From an uncultured Bacteroidia bacterium (GTDB taxonomy: Bacteria; Bacteroidota; Bacteroidia; Bacteroidales; Prolixibacteraceae), in contig CAIUUO010000207.1 of assembly GCA_903902325.1 (NCBI GenBank), positions 1 through 39,637 on the forward strand: a stretch of DNA of 39,637 bases. Direction: 5' to 3'. Numbering within the stretch: the first letter of the stretch is position 1; each line of letters starts with the position of its first letter. A model generated the notes under the pieces. The model was not told the DNA's origin. It searched no databases and worked only from the letters and a program-made list of their open reading frames with translations. The translations under genes and the position numbers were made by a program. Of this stretch, positions 33,014-39,637 are shown one piece after another.

Positions 33014-34129
33014 ATGAAAACGCTTTTAGTCAAGGTTTTGACCATTTTCTTTTTGCTGCATGCGTCCTGCAAAAAATCAGGGGAAACTATAATCCAGGAT
33101 CCGGTACAGACACCGAATACAACCTTCACTGAAGTCCAGATACCGGCCGGCGAATTTGACATGGGCGATCATTTCGGATTCGTCGATCCCAACCATCCCA
33201 GCGATGAGCTTCCCATTCACAAGGTAAAGGTGAACAGTTTCAAAATGGCGGCAACAGTGACAACCAACCAGCAATACCTTGCCTACCTGAATTCTGCGCT
33301 TGGCAAGGGTTTGATCGAAGTGAAGAACAACATTGTATATGCTGCCGGGAGTTCTGAAATTTACTATTACACCTACCAGTATGCGGTTTATTACAGCATT
33401 GGGTATGACGGCAAAACCTTTTCAATCAAGGATTTCAGGGCGAACCATCCGGTGGTGGGCGTAATGTGGAGCGGTGCGGCAGCCTATTGTAACTGGCTGA
33501 GCGGTCAGAATAACCTAACCGAATGCTATAACCTGAAAACCGCTGTTTGTGACTTTACCAAAACGGGTTACAGGCTTCCGACGGAGGCGGAATGGGAGTT
33601 TGCCGGAAGGGGAGGTAAAACCAATCCCTATTTCATTTATCCGTGGGGAAACAATACGGACATCACCAGGGCAAACTGGCCGGGTTCGAAGGATCCCTAC
33701 GAAGGAACAAGTGAAGCAGGCTATCCGTTCACGACACCGGTGGGGTTCTACGATGGAAAACTACATCAAAAATCGGACTACAATTGGCCGGGCACAGCCA
33801 CTTCCTACCAGACTTCAGACGGGGCCAACGGTTTCGGATTGTACGATATGGCAGGCAATGTCTGGCAGTTCGTCAACGACTGGTATGGACAGAATTATTA
33901 TAGTTCAAGTCCTTACGACAATCCCAAAGGTCCGGACACTGGCTTTGTAATGCCTGACGGAAAGGCCTACCGGGGAATGCGCGGTGGCAACTGGTACAAT
34001 GGAGACAATATATCCGGAGTGGATGACGGTCATTCCAGAGTCTCCAACCGCAATCCTTCCTATTACCGCGGACCACAGGATCCCAATCATCCCTGGTACC
34101 ATGTAGGTTTCAGGGTAGCGAGGAACTGA
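33014..34129 (+). CDS. FGE-sulfatase (SUMF1/EgtB-like) domain lipoprotein, catalytic cysteines absent
   Basis: A 371-residue lipoprotein (FFLLHASC, C19) with the formylglycine-generating-enzyme fold: VQIPAGEFDMGD, YRLPTEAEWEFAGRGG, GLYDMAGNVWQFVNDW and RGMRGGNWYN ... GFRVARN. In true FGE two cysteines sit in the block after GGSW; the equivalent stretch here (GVDDGHSRVSNRNPSYYR) has none, so sulfatase activation is unlikely. Related non-catalytic members serve as binding or gliding (GldK-like) proteins. Part of the lipoprotein run. Confidence 0.88.
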   Translation: MKTLLVKVLTIFFLLHASCKKSGETIIQDPVQTPNTTFTEVQIPAGEFDMGDHFGFVDPNHPSDELPIHKVKVNSFKMAATVTTNQQYLAYLNSALGKGLIEVKNNIVYAAGSSEIYYYTYQYAVYYSIGYDGKTFSIKDFRANHPVVGVMWSGAAAYCNWLSGQNNLTECYNLKTAVCDFTKTGYRLPTEAEWEFAGRGGKTNPYFIYPWGNNTDITRANWPGSKDPYEGTSEAGYPFTTPVGFYDGKLHQKSDYNWPGTATSYQTSDGANGFGLYDMAGNVWQFVNDWYGQNYYSSSPYDNPKGPDTGFVMPDGKAYRGMRGGNWYNGDNISGVDDGHSRVSNRNPSYYRGPQDPNHPWYHVGFRVARN

Positions 34130-34414
34130 GGAACAAGGGGGAGACTTGGCGAGGGGGAGAGGGGGCGAATACGACTCCCGTGTGCCTGAGCGGAGCCGAA
34201 GGCATTTCTTGACTTGTAAGTGATGAACCCGGTCCCTGAGCGTAGTCGAAGGGTCGAATGGCGGACAGGATGACCTGAAGACTTGGACGACTTGGACGAG
34301 TGGACGACTTGGAGACTTAAAAAGACTGGGGGACTGGGAGAGTGCGACTCCCTAAAGTGGCTCCCTGAGCCTGTCGAAGGGCGGAAGAAAGGAGCGAATA
34401 TTGAAAACAGTAGG
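34130..34414. repeat. Island of CCCTGAGCnnnGTCGAAGGG-type repeats
   Basis: Three hairpin repeats are visible: GCCTGAGCGGAGCCGAAGGC (34183-34202), GGTCCCTGAGCGTAGTCGAAGGG (34231-34253) and CTCCCTGAGCCTGTCGAAGGG (34361-34381), among purine-rich GACTTGGACGAC-type runs. No gene is supported here; a frame upstream of the ASST gene start passes through the repeats. Confidence 0.75.
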
Positions 34415-34441
34415 ATGAAAAAATATATTAATACCATCAAA

Positions 34442-35938
34442 ATGAAAACGAATAAACCATTGAACCTAATTTCAAAAATTACATTACTCATTGTGATGTG
34501 TGGCTTAATCAGCATTTCTTGCAAAAAATCCGATGAACCATCAACGGATACCACCACCACGACAGATCCTGTCGTGACAGATCCGGGTACGAGCACCAAC
34601 AACATGGGTTTGATACTCAATACCACCAAGGCATACCAGGGATATCTGCTTTTTGCGCCCAAACAATACACGGCAACCTACCTGATCAACAACGACGGGC
34701 GCATCATGCACCAGTGGTCGGCCAGTAAGTATCCCCCGGGACAGTCTGTGTACCTGCTCGAAAGCGGACACATTCTCCGTTCCTGCATGACCAAGGGGAA
34801 ACTGAGCAGCGGAGGCGGTGAAGGAGGAAGAATCGAAGAGTACGACTGGGATGACAACCTGGTTTGGCAACTCGATTTTTCGACGGATACCTACATGCAG
34901 CATCACGATATCAGGCGGCTGCCAAACGGGAACATCCTGATGCTGGTGATTGAGAAAAAGACCTATGCGGAATGCATTGCTGCAGGATTCAATCCCGCAA
35001 AATTCCAGCCTGATATTGCACAAAACGGCATGATGGTTCCTGATTATGTGGCTGAGATCAAACCAACCCTGCCGATTGGTGGAACAGTTGTCTGGGAATG
35101 GCATACCTGGGATCACCTGATCCAGGATTTTGATGCAACCAAGTTAAATTACGGTGTGGTCAAATCCCATCCTGAATTGGTTGATTGCGCCGGCGACCAG
35201 AAAGCGCTTCCATCCTTCTGGAATCACATGAATTCGATCGATTACAATCCGGCATTCGACCAGATTGCCCTGAGCGTAAGAGGGAACAGCGAAGTTTGGA
35301 TTATCGACCACAGCACAACCACTGCAGAAGCAAAGGGTCATACCGGCGGCAAACGGGGCAAAGGAGGCGACCTGCTTTACCGCTGGGGAAATCCTGCATG
35401 CTACAGAACTGGTACCGTGAGCGACCAAAGGTACTTTCAGCAGCATGATGTGGAATGGGTCAAGTCGGATTGTCCGGGAGCCGGAAACCTGACCTGCTTC
35501 GACAATGGTCTTGGCAGAGGCGATTATTCAACAGCTGAGGAGTTTACTCCTGCGGTCGATGCAAACGGAAATTACACCATGGTAGCAGGAACCGTTACAG
35601 GACCAGCCACTTATACCTGGTTCTACAAGGGAACAACGGCCAATCCACTGTATTCGGAAAATATTTCAGGGGCAAACCGTTTGCCCAATGGCAATACCAT
35701 CATTTGCTCAGGAACAGTGGGTCAGTTCATTGAAGTAACCTCCGCCGGCGAAATCGTCTGGAAATACATTTGTCCGGTTTCGGCTACGGGTCCAATGACC
35801 CAGGGGGCAACCATCCCAACTGATGCTGCCCGTGCCGGCGAGTTGATGAATTCTGTCTTCCGCGTGTACAAATACCCGCTGGATTATGCCGCCTACAAGG
35901 GCAGAACACTCACGGCAGGCAAGAAGGTTGAGAATTAG
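34442..35938 (+). CDS. Arylsulfotransferase (ASST)-like beta-propeller lipoprotein
   Basis: A 498-residue lipoprotein from the ATG at 34442 (LIVMCGLISISC; an ATG at 34415 would add nine residues; the frame further upstream is repeat sequence). Propeller blocks include YLINNDGRIMHQW, QHHDIRRLPNGNILML, VVWEWHTWDHLIQD, WNHMNSIDYNPAFDQIALSV and RYFQQHDVEW, matching the ASST family with its conserved HHD, H.N and QHD histidines. ASST moves sulfate between phenolic compounds without PAPS; enzymatic activity of this Bacteroidota subgroup is unproven. Last of five lipoprotein genes. Confidence 0.85.
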   Translation: MKTNKPLNLISKITLLIVMCGLISISCKKSDEPSTDTTTTTDPVVTDPGTSTNNMGLILNTTKAYQGYLLFAPKQYTATYLINNDGRIMHQWSASKYPPGQSVYLLESGHILRSCMTKGKLSSGGGEGGRIEEYDWDDNLVWQLDFSTDTYMQHHDIRRLPNGNILMLVIEKKTYAECIAAGFNPAKFQPDIAQNGMMVPDYVAEIKPTLPIGGTVVWEWHTWDHLIQDFDATKLNYGVVKSHPELVDCAGDQKALPSFWNHMNSIDYNPAFDQIALSVRGNSEVWIIDHSTTTAEAKGHTGGKRGKGGDLLYRWGNPACYRTGTVSDQRYFQQHDVEWVKSDCPGAGNLTCFDNGLGRGDYSTAEEFTPAVDANGNYTMVAGTVTGPATYTWFYKGTTANPLYSENISGANRLPNGNTIICSGTVGQFIEVTSAGEIVWKYICPVSATGPMTQGATIPTDAARAGELMNSVFRVYKYPLDYAAYKGRTLTAGKKVEN

Positions 35939-36091
35939 CGCTCCACAGGTTGAACTTGTTTACAAATCTCCTATCTTAGTTGCAAGGTTTGAAGTGAAAA
36001 GCAGTTAGCTGTTAGCTATTGGCTGTTAGCCGATCGTGAATCCTGATTGACCGAATTAACTTGTAACCTGTAACCTGCAACTTTAGATAAA
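35939..36091. other. Short intergenic stretch with tandem GCTGTTAGC and TAACCTG motifs
   Basis: GCTGTTAGC is repeated (about 36003-36030) and GTAACCTGTAACCTGCAAC follows near 36063-36081. Such low-order repeats belong to the dispersed families seen elsewhere; no promoter match was clear. Confidence 0.5.
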
Positions 36092-37345
36092 ATGACCGGT
36101 ATACAACATACCACCATATCCGGCAGACAGCGCAGTTCCCAGACATACATCCTGGCCACGGCATTTCTGGCACTGTTTGCCATCGTGGGATTTGCCCTCT
36201 ACGGACCACCCTTCTTTTATGACTTCATGACGAAGGAATTTGGTTGGTCGAGGTCGGTGGTTACATCAGGGAATGCGCTTGGAAAATTGTTGGTCGCCCC
36301 ACTTTTCGGTTTTCTGGCCGGCTGGATGATCGATTCTTATGGTCCGCGAAAACTGATGCTGACAGGTGCCTTATTCGCCGGAGTAGCATTGATCGGGCTC
36401 AGCTTATCTAACTCGTTGGGCTTCTTTTACCTATTTTATATTTTTAATGCATTGGGTTATGTCTTTGGTGGCCCGCTGCCATGCCAGGTTTTGATATCCA
36501 GGTGGTTTGATAAAAACAGGGGCAAGGCAATGGGTATTGCCTATCTGGGAATCGGAACAGGTGGGGCATTGGTACCGCTGATTTCTGCCGGACTTGAGAA
36601 AAACCTCGGCTGGCACACGGCCCTCGCTTCGCTGGGAGTTCTGGTCATCCTGATCGCCTTTCCAATGGCTTGGTTTATCAAAGACAAAGCACAAGAAACA
36701 GGTGAAAAGACAAAAGCTACCGCGATAGTTCCCATCCAAACGATTCTCCGTAATCCGAATTTTTATCTGCTCGCTTTCGGGAGCATGTGCTCCATCGGAG
36801 CCGTTGGAAGTATTGTCCAGCATCTTAAACTTTACCTGCGGGACCTGGATTATTCACAAACAAATGCGGCTCAGGTCGCCTCTTTCCTGATGTTCTCAAG
36901 CCTGGCCGGACGGGTATTGATGGGATTCCTGGCCGATTTGATCAACAGGAAGTATGTGATGATCCTGATATACCTGATTGTTGCCTGCACGATCCCACTG
37001 TTGTTGGTTCCCGATTTCCCCGGTAGGATATACCTTTTCGCCGTGATTTTCGGGATCGGACTCGGAGGCGATTACATGATTATCCCTTTGATGGCTGCAG
37101 ATCTGTTCGGATTGAAAGCCCTTGGCAGGACCATGGGCATCATCCTCGTTGCGGACGGAATCGCCGAATCGCTCTTCCCGATGCTGGTTGGGCATCTGTA
37201 TAATACTGCAACAAAAAGCTATGCAACCGGATTCATCTTCCTGATCGGGCTGGCGTTGATGGGGGCTGTGATTGTGGCGTTTCTGCCGAGGACAAAACGA
37301 GGGGACGGAAAAAGAGACTTGGAGACAATGGGACTGGGAGACTAG
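36092..37345 (+). CDS. MFS transporter (monocarboxylate/oxalate-formate antiporter-like)
   Basis: A 417-residue major facilitator with twelve likely helices. The start, TAFLALFAIVGFALYGPPFFYDFMTKEFGWSRS, has the 'G....f.p.l..fgwsrs' pattern of the OFA/MCT-like group; GFLAGWMIDSYGPRKLM is the A-loop and LIGAG... is replaced by YVFGGPLPCQVLISRWF with the conserved RWF. Substrate is probably a carboxylate (inference). The last residues (KRDLETMGLGD) are read from a GACTTGGAGAC-type interspersed repeat, so the natural C-terminus was lengthened or replaced. Confidence 0.87.
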   Translation: MTGIQHTTISGRQRSSQTYILATAFLALFAIVGFALYGPPFFYDFMTKEFGWSRSVVTSGNALGKLLVAPLFGFLAGWMIDSYGPRKLMLTGALFAGVALIGLSLSNSLGFFYLFYIFNALGYVFGGPLPCQVLISRWFDKNRGKAMGIAYLGIGTGGALVPLISAGLEKNLGWHTALASLGVLVILIAFPMAWFIKDKAQETGEKTKATAIVPIQTILRNPNFYLLAFGSMCSIGAVGSIVQHLKLYLRDLDYSQTNAAQVASFLMFSSLAGRVLMGFLADLINRKYVMILIYLIVACTIPLLLVPDFPGRIYLFAVIFGIGLGGDYMIIPLMAADLFGLKALGRTMGIILVADGIAESLFPMLVGHLYNTATKSYATGFIFLIGLALMGAVIVAFLPRTKRGDGKRDLETMGLGD

Positions 37346-37500
37346 GAGAGCGCAACTCCCGAATGATGCACCCTGATTTTGATGTTCCTGAGTTTGCTGA
37401 AGGGGTCGTATAAGATGATTGTCCAGCGTGTCCTGCTTGTCCAAAGATTAAAGTAGATGAAGTAAGAATGAAGAAACGGGAAGAATGCAACTTTGGGGTT

Positions 37501-37588
37501 GTACCCCGAAGGGGTTAAATGTTAATAGCCCCGGGTGGAGCGGAGCGGAACCCGGGGTTGCAGAATGCGTGGAGACCACCGTCCGCGG
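37501..37588 (+). repeat. Two-hairpin intergenic element, copy 2 (inverted relative to copy 1)
   Basis: ACCCCGAAGGGGT and AGCCCCGGGTGGAGC...GCGGAACCCGGGGT are the reverse complements of the copy at 26582-26669. A frame through it reads CTPKGLNVNSPGWSGAEPG, a familiar spurious peptide in this phylum. Confidence 0.85.
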
Positions 37589-37947
37589 TAGAGTAAGAGT
37601 GACAGTATTGTCAGTAATCTGGTCCCTGAGCGAAGTCGAAGGGTGGACGAAAGGAGCCAATATATAAAATAGCGCAATCGAAAATCACCTGGACGTTTGC
37701 AACTGCTTAGGGTTCATGGTTTGATTTGTGATATCCAGGTTCTTAATTACCCCTACACTATTGAGCAACAAACCCCCAAAATCAACCTGGTAGCATTTCT
37801 TTTAGAGACTGTTTAAATTTTTACGAAATTCTTTGTGTCCCGATGTGTCGGGACACTAAGATTTCACGAAGGAAATGCCAAATAGTCCTGAATAATATAA
37901 ATTTAATAAGTCTCTTATACTATGAAAAAAATTTCGCTAAAAAGCAA

Positions 37948-37976
37948 ATAATTATTGATAAACGATAAATAATTAT
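37948..37976. promoter_or_regulatory. Candidate operator of the DUF2975-XRE pair
   Basis: ATAATTATT and AATAATTAT are perfect 9-base arms around GATAAACGATA, 35 bases upstream of the DUF2975 ATG. GATAAA is also repeated directly in the centre. Binding by the XRE protein of the operon is the natural guess. Confidence 0.5.
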
Positions 37977-38010
37977 TATAATTGCAGAATTATTTATAAA
38001 CTAAAACATC

Positions 38011-38565
38011 ATGGAAATTAGAATTAGTACACAGCAAATACTGAAAATATTGTATGTCTTTTCTTGGATCATATTCATTGGAGTAAGCACGGAGGCCGGC
38101 GGAATTGTATTCAATGCCATTTTTACCCTGGCGCTCAAGCCTGAGCATTCCCAATTCATTTGGAAGGAAGTCGATTTGACGGCTCTTTATAATTACGACC
38201 CCGGGTATTTCTTCGTCGTGACGTTGCTGATGAGCATTGTGGCCATCATGAGGGCCATTTTGTTTTACCTGATTGTAAAAATACTGCACGACAAAAAAAT
38301 AAACATGTCCCAGCCTTTCACCAGGGAAATGGGAAGTTTTATTTTTAAAGTATCTTATTTAGCTTTGGGAATAGGCATGTTCTCCTTTTGGGGAGTCAGA
38401 TATACCGAATGGCTAGTCCAGCAAGGGGTCAAAATGCCCGATATTCAATATTTGCGCCTGGGAGGGGCCGATGTGTGGTTGTTCATGGGTGTTACACTTT
38501 ATGTCATTGCACAAATTTTTAAGCGGGGAATTGAAATTCAGGAAGAAAACGACCTAACAGTTTAA
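38011..38565 (+). CDS. DUF2975 membrane protein
   Basis: A 184-residue protein with four membrane helices (about 13-36, 68-90, 112-135 and 150-170), typical in length and layout of DUF2975. A highly charged short loop (KILHDKKINMSQPF) sits between helices 2 and 3; the phrase is characteristic of the family. An XRE regulator begins 3 bases after the stop, the usual partner. Function unknown. Confidence 0.88.
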   Translation: MEIRISTQQILKILYVFSWIIFIGVSTEAGGIVFNAIFTLALKPEHSQFIWKEVDLTALYNYDPGYFFVVTLLMSIVAIMRAILFYLIVKILHDKKINMSQPFTREMGSFIFKVSYLALGIGMFSFWGVRYTEWLVQQGVKMPDIQYLRLGGADVWLFMGVTLYVIAQIFKRGIEIQEENDLTV

Positions 38566-38568
38566 GCC

Positions 38569-38796
38569 ATGCCAATTGTAGTAAATCTTGATGTGATGAT
38601 GGCTAAGCGGAAGATGTCGCTGAATGAACTATCTGAAAGAGTTGAATTAACGCTTTCCAATCTTTCCATACTGAAGACAGGCAAGGCCAAGGCCATACGG
38701 TTCAGTACGCTTGAGGCAATCTGCAAGGCATTGAACTGTCAAACAGGTGATATTTTGGAGTACGTTCAGGACGACAGTGGATTACCAAACGACTGA
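38569..38796 (+). CDS. XRE/Cro-type transcriptional regulator (YozG-like)
   Basis: A 75-residue protein consisting of little more than one helix-turn-helix: LDVMMAKRKMSLNELSERVELTLSNLSILKTGKAKAIRFSTLEAICKALNCQTGDILEY. This matches the short Cro/CI family members that follow DUF2975 genes. Probably autoregulates the pair through the inverted repeat at 37948-37976. Confidence 0.92.
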   Translation: MPIVVNLDVMMAKRKMSLNELSERVELTLSNLSILKTGKAKAIRFSTLEAICKALNCQTGDILEYVQDDSGLPND

Positions 38797-38915
38797 CACG
38801 GCTAAAATAAAAGTTGGGATTTAGTGCGGATTTTAATATTCTTTATCCTGAAATAAATTTGTGTTAATTGACTGCGAATTATTACGCTATCAGCCATAAG
38901 ATGATGCCTCAGCCA

Positions 38916-39260
38916 TTATGCATTTAACTGGTTCAGCCGATTTGTGAGCAGATCCTTTATGATCGCATTAATGGAGCGTCCGGTCATTTGGGCCCTTAGT
39001 GCCAGTTGACTGTGGACCTCTGATGGAATCCGGATATTCAGTGATCCGCTGTATGGTTTTTGTGGTTTTATTCCCTGCTCCTGGCAACTTTCGAGGTACA
39101 AGTCGATACCTGCTACAAAATCAGTTTTCAATTCTTCCACTGTTTTGCCTTCGTAGGTGATGACGTTTTTGCTCATTCCGATGACTTTTCCGAAAAGGCA
39201 GTTATCTTCTTCGCTATACTCTACAGTTCCTGAATACCCTTTGTATTTTAAAGATCCCAT
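38916..39260 (-). CDS. hicB: HicB-family antitoxin with C-terminal ribbon-helix-helix
   Basis: A 114-residue protein. The N-terminal half is the degenerate RNase H-like HicB fold (YSEEDNCLFGKVIGMSKNVITYEGKTVEELKTDFVAGIDLYLESCQE is divided into its usual strands). The C-terminal SLNIRIPSEVHSQLALRAQM ... SINAIIKDLL is an Arc/MetJ-type DNA-binding motif. It follows hicA by 8 bases in the usual order and should neutralise HicA and repress the operon. Confidence 0.93.
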   Translation of the reverse strand: MGSLKYKGYSGTVEYSEEDNCLFGKVIGMSKNVITYEGKTVEELKTDFVAGIDLYLESCQEQGIKPQKPYSGSLNIRIPSEVHSQLALRAQMTGRSINAIIKDLLTNRLNQLNA

Positions 39261-39268
39261 AATATGAG

Positions 39269-39526
39269 TTAAATAATTTTGTTTGATGTTAGAAATTCCA
39301 AAACTTGCTTCATCACATAGCTTTTTATCACACTGTCTGGGTGCGGTTTATGAGCGCCGTATGAGAGTTCATTTTCTTTATTGACAAACTCAACTCGCGA
39401 ACCGGATGTTTTCCCCATTTGACTCACTTCAAATCCAAGAATCTGAAACAGACGTGTCAGTTCTTGAAATGTAAAATCTTTGGGTTCTTGTTTAAACCGT
39501 TCGACCAGTTTTTCCTTTGTTCCCAT
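39269..39526 (-). CDS. hicA: HicA-family mRNA interferase toxin
   Basis: An 85-residue double-stranded-RNA-binding-fold toxin. FTFQELTRLFQILGFEVSQ begins the fold; GKTSGSRVEFVNKE follows, with Arg instead of the His seen in the classical 'GSHh' motif, and the histidines lie in YGAHKPHPDSVIK. This is the Bacteroidota/E. coli-type variant subgroup; catalytic His is probably one of those two. Toxin-first order, then hicB. Confidence 0.92.
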   Translation of the reverse strand: MGTKEKLVERFKQEPKDFTFQELTRLFQILGFEVSQMGKTSGSRVEFVNKENELSYGAHKPHPDSVIKSYVMKQVLEFLTSNKII

Positions 39527-39544
39527 TTTTAACTGTTTACGCTA

Positions 39545-39565
39545 CAAATGTAACTAATATTAGTT
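39545..39565 (-). promoter_or_regulatory. hicAB promoter and palindromic operator
   Basis: Minus-strand TACATTTG (39545-39552) is a -7 box 19 bases before the hicA ATG. Its upstream edge overlaps AACTAATATTAGTT (39552-39565), a perfect 14-base palindrome. HicB's ribbon-helix-helix could bind it. Confidence 0.6.
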
Positions 39566-39637
39566 GCAAATTGTCATTTTCTCAATAATATTTATTTGAA
39601 ATTTGATGTCATTATTTTAAAAACAAAAATTAAATAA

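Larger units (their letters stand above)
37346..38010. repeat. Gene-free repeat island and promoter region before DUF2975
   Basis: Contains GAGAGCGCAACTCCC, the 88-base two-hairpin element (37501-37588), GGTCCCTGAGCGAAGTCGAAGGG (37621-37643), GCGCAATCGAAAATC (37673-37687), and GTGTCCCGA-TGTG-TCGGGACAC (37835-37856), a perfect 9-base-arm hairpin in a diverged CTTTGTGTCC-type copy. The rest, 37690-37830, shows nothing recognisable. AT-rich from 37900. Confidence 0.7.

Noticed and set aside
37448-37667. Open frames on both strands through the two-hairpin element
   Set aside because: Only repeat sequence is translated; the same peptide comes from the other copy.

Overview
The window looks like a chromosome segment of an anaerobic, fermentative member of the Bacteroidota, most likely a Bacteroidales/Marinilabiliales-type organism known only by homology here. 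The grounds are -7 boxes of the TAnnTTTG type in front of several genes, many short lipoprotein signals ending in SCKK-like lipoboxes, TonB/M56/BlaI genes of Bacteroidota style, a DUF2975-XRE pair, and a trimeric group-A [FeFe] hydrogenase. No rRNA, tRNA or CRISPR array was recognised. LAYOUT: 1-1129 is the 3' part of a GH28 pectin-type hydrolase. 1417-3855 is a GT39-like plus GT2 pair for lipid-linked sugar transfer. 4321-9755 is a three-gene hydrogenase operon (NuoE-like, NuoF-like fused to a GltD-like NADPH module, HydA). 9899-11374 is cysS on the minus strand, followed by an orphan Phd-type antitoxin and a cyclophilin lipoprotein. 12837-15150 (minus) is aroB-aroA. 15315-17043 (minus) is an MFS transporter behind a ParE/antitoxin pair. 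17137-18921 (minus) is a ygiD-type dioxygenase with an AraC regulator. 19022-20281 (minus) is a UroD-like methyltransferase-fold protein. 20521-24172 (minus) is a BlaI repressor with a very unusual M56 peptidase carrying plug-like repeats and three TonB C-terminal domains. 24273-25668 is a REP array around a RAYT transposase. 25674-26444 (minus) is an SDR oxidoreductase. 27630-35938 is an ECF sigma factor, a small membrane protein, a Spy/CpxP-like protein and then five consecutive predicted lipoproteins (Lcl/DUF1566, two metallophosphoesterases, an FGE-like protein, an arylsulfotransferase-like protein). 36092-37345 is another MFS transporter. 38011-39526 holds DUF2975-XRE and hicAB modules. 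HOW IT FITS TOGETHER: the hydrogenase operon would balance NADH, ferredoxin and perhaps NADPH against H2. The ECF cluster looks like a regulated set of surface or periplasmic lipoproteins acting on phosphate or sulfate esters (inference). The spaces between genes are dominated by several families of short palindromic repeats: CTTTGTGTCCTTCGTGG-type inverted repeats at five loci and a diverged sixth, CCCTGAGCnnnGTCGAAGGG hairpins in three islands, an about 88 bp two-hairpin element in two inverted copies, GATTTTCG arrays, and the RAYT-linked REPs. The most striking items are the alternating A/B REP array around the RAYT gene, the M56-plug-TonB fusion protein, the NuoF-GltD fusion with a variant HydA L1 motif, and the five-lipoprotein ECF cluster.
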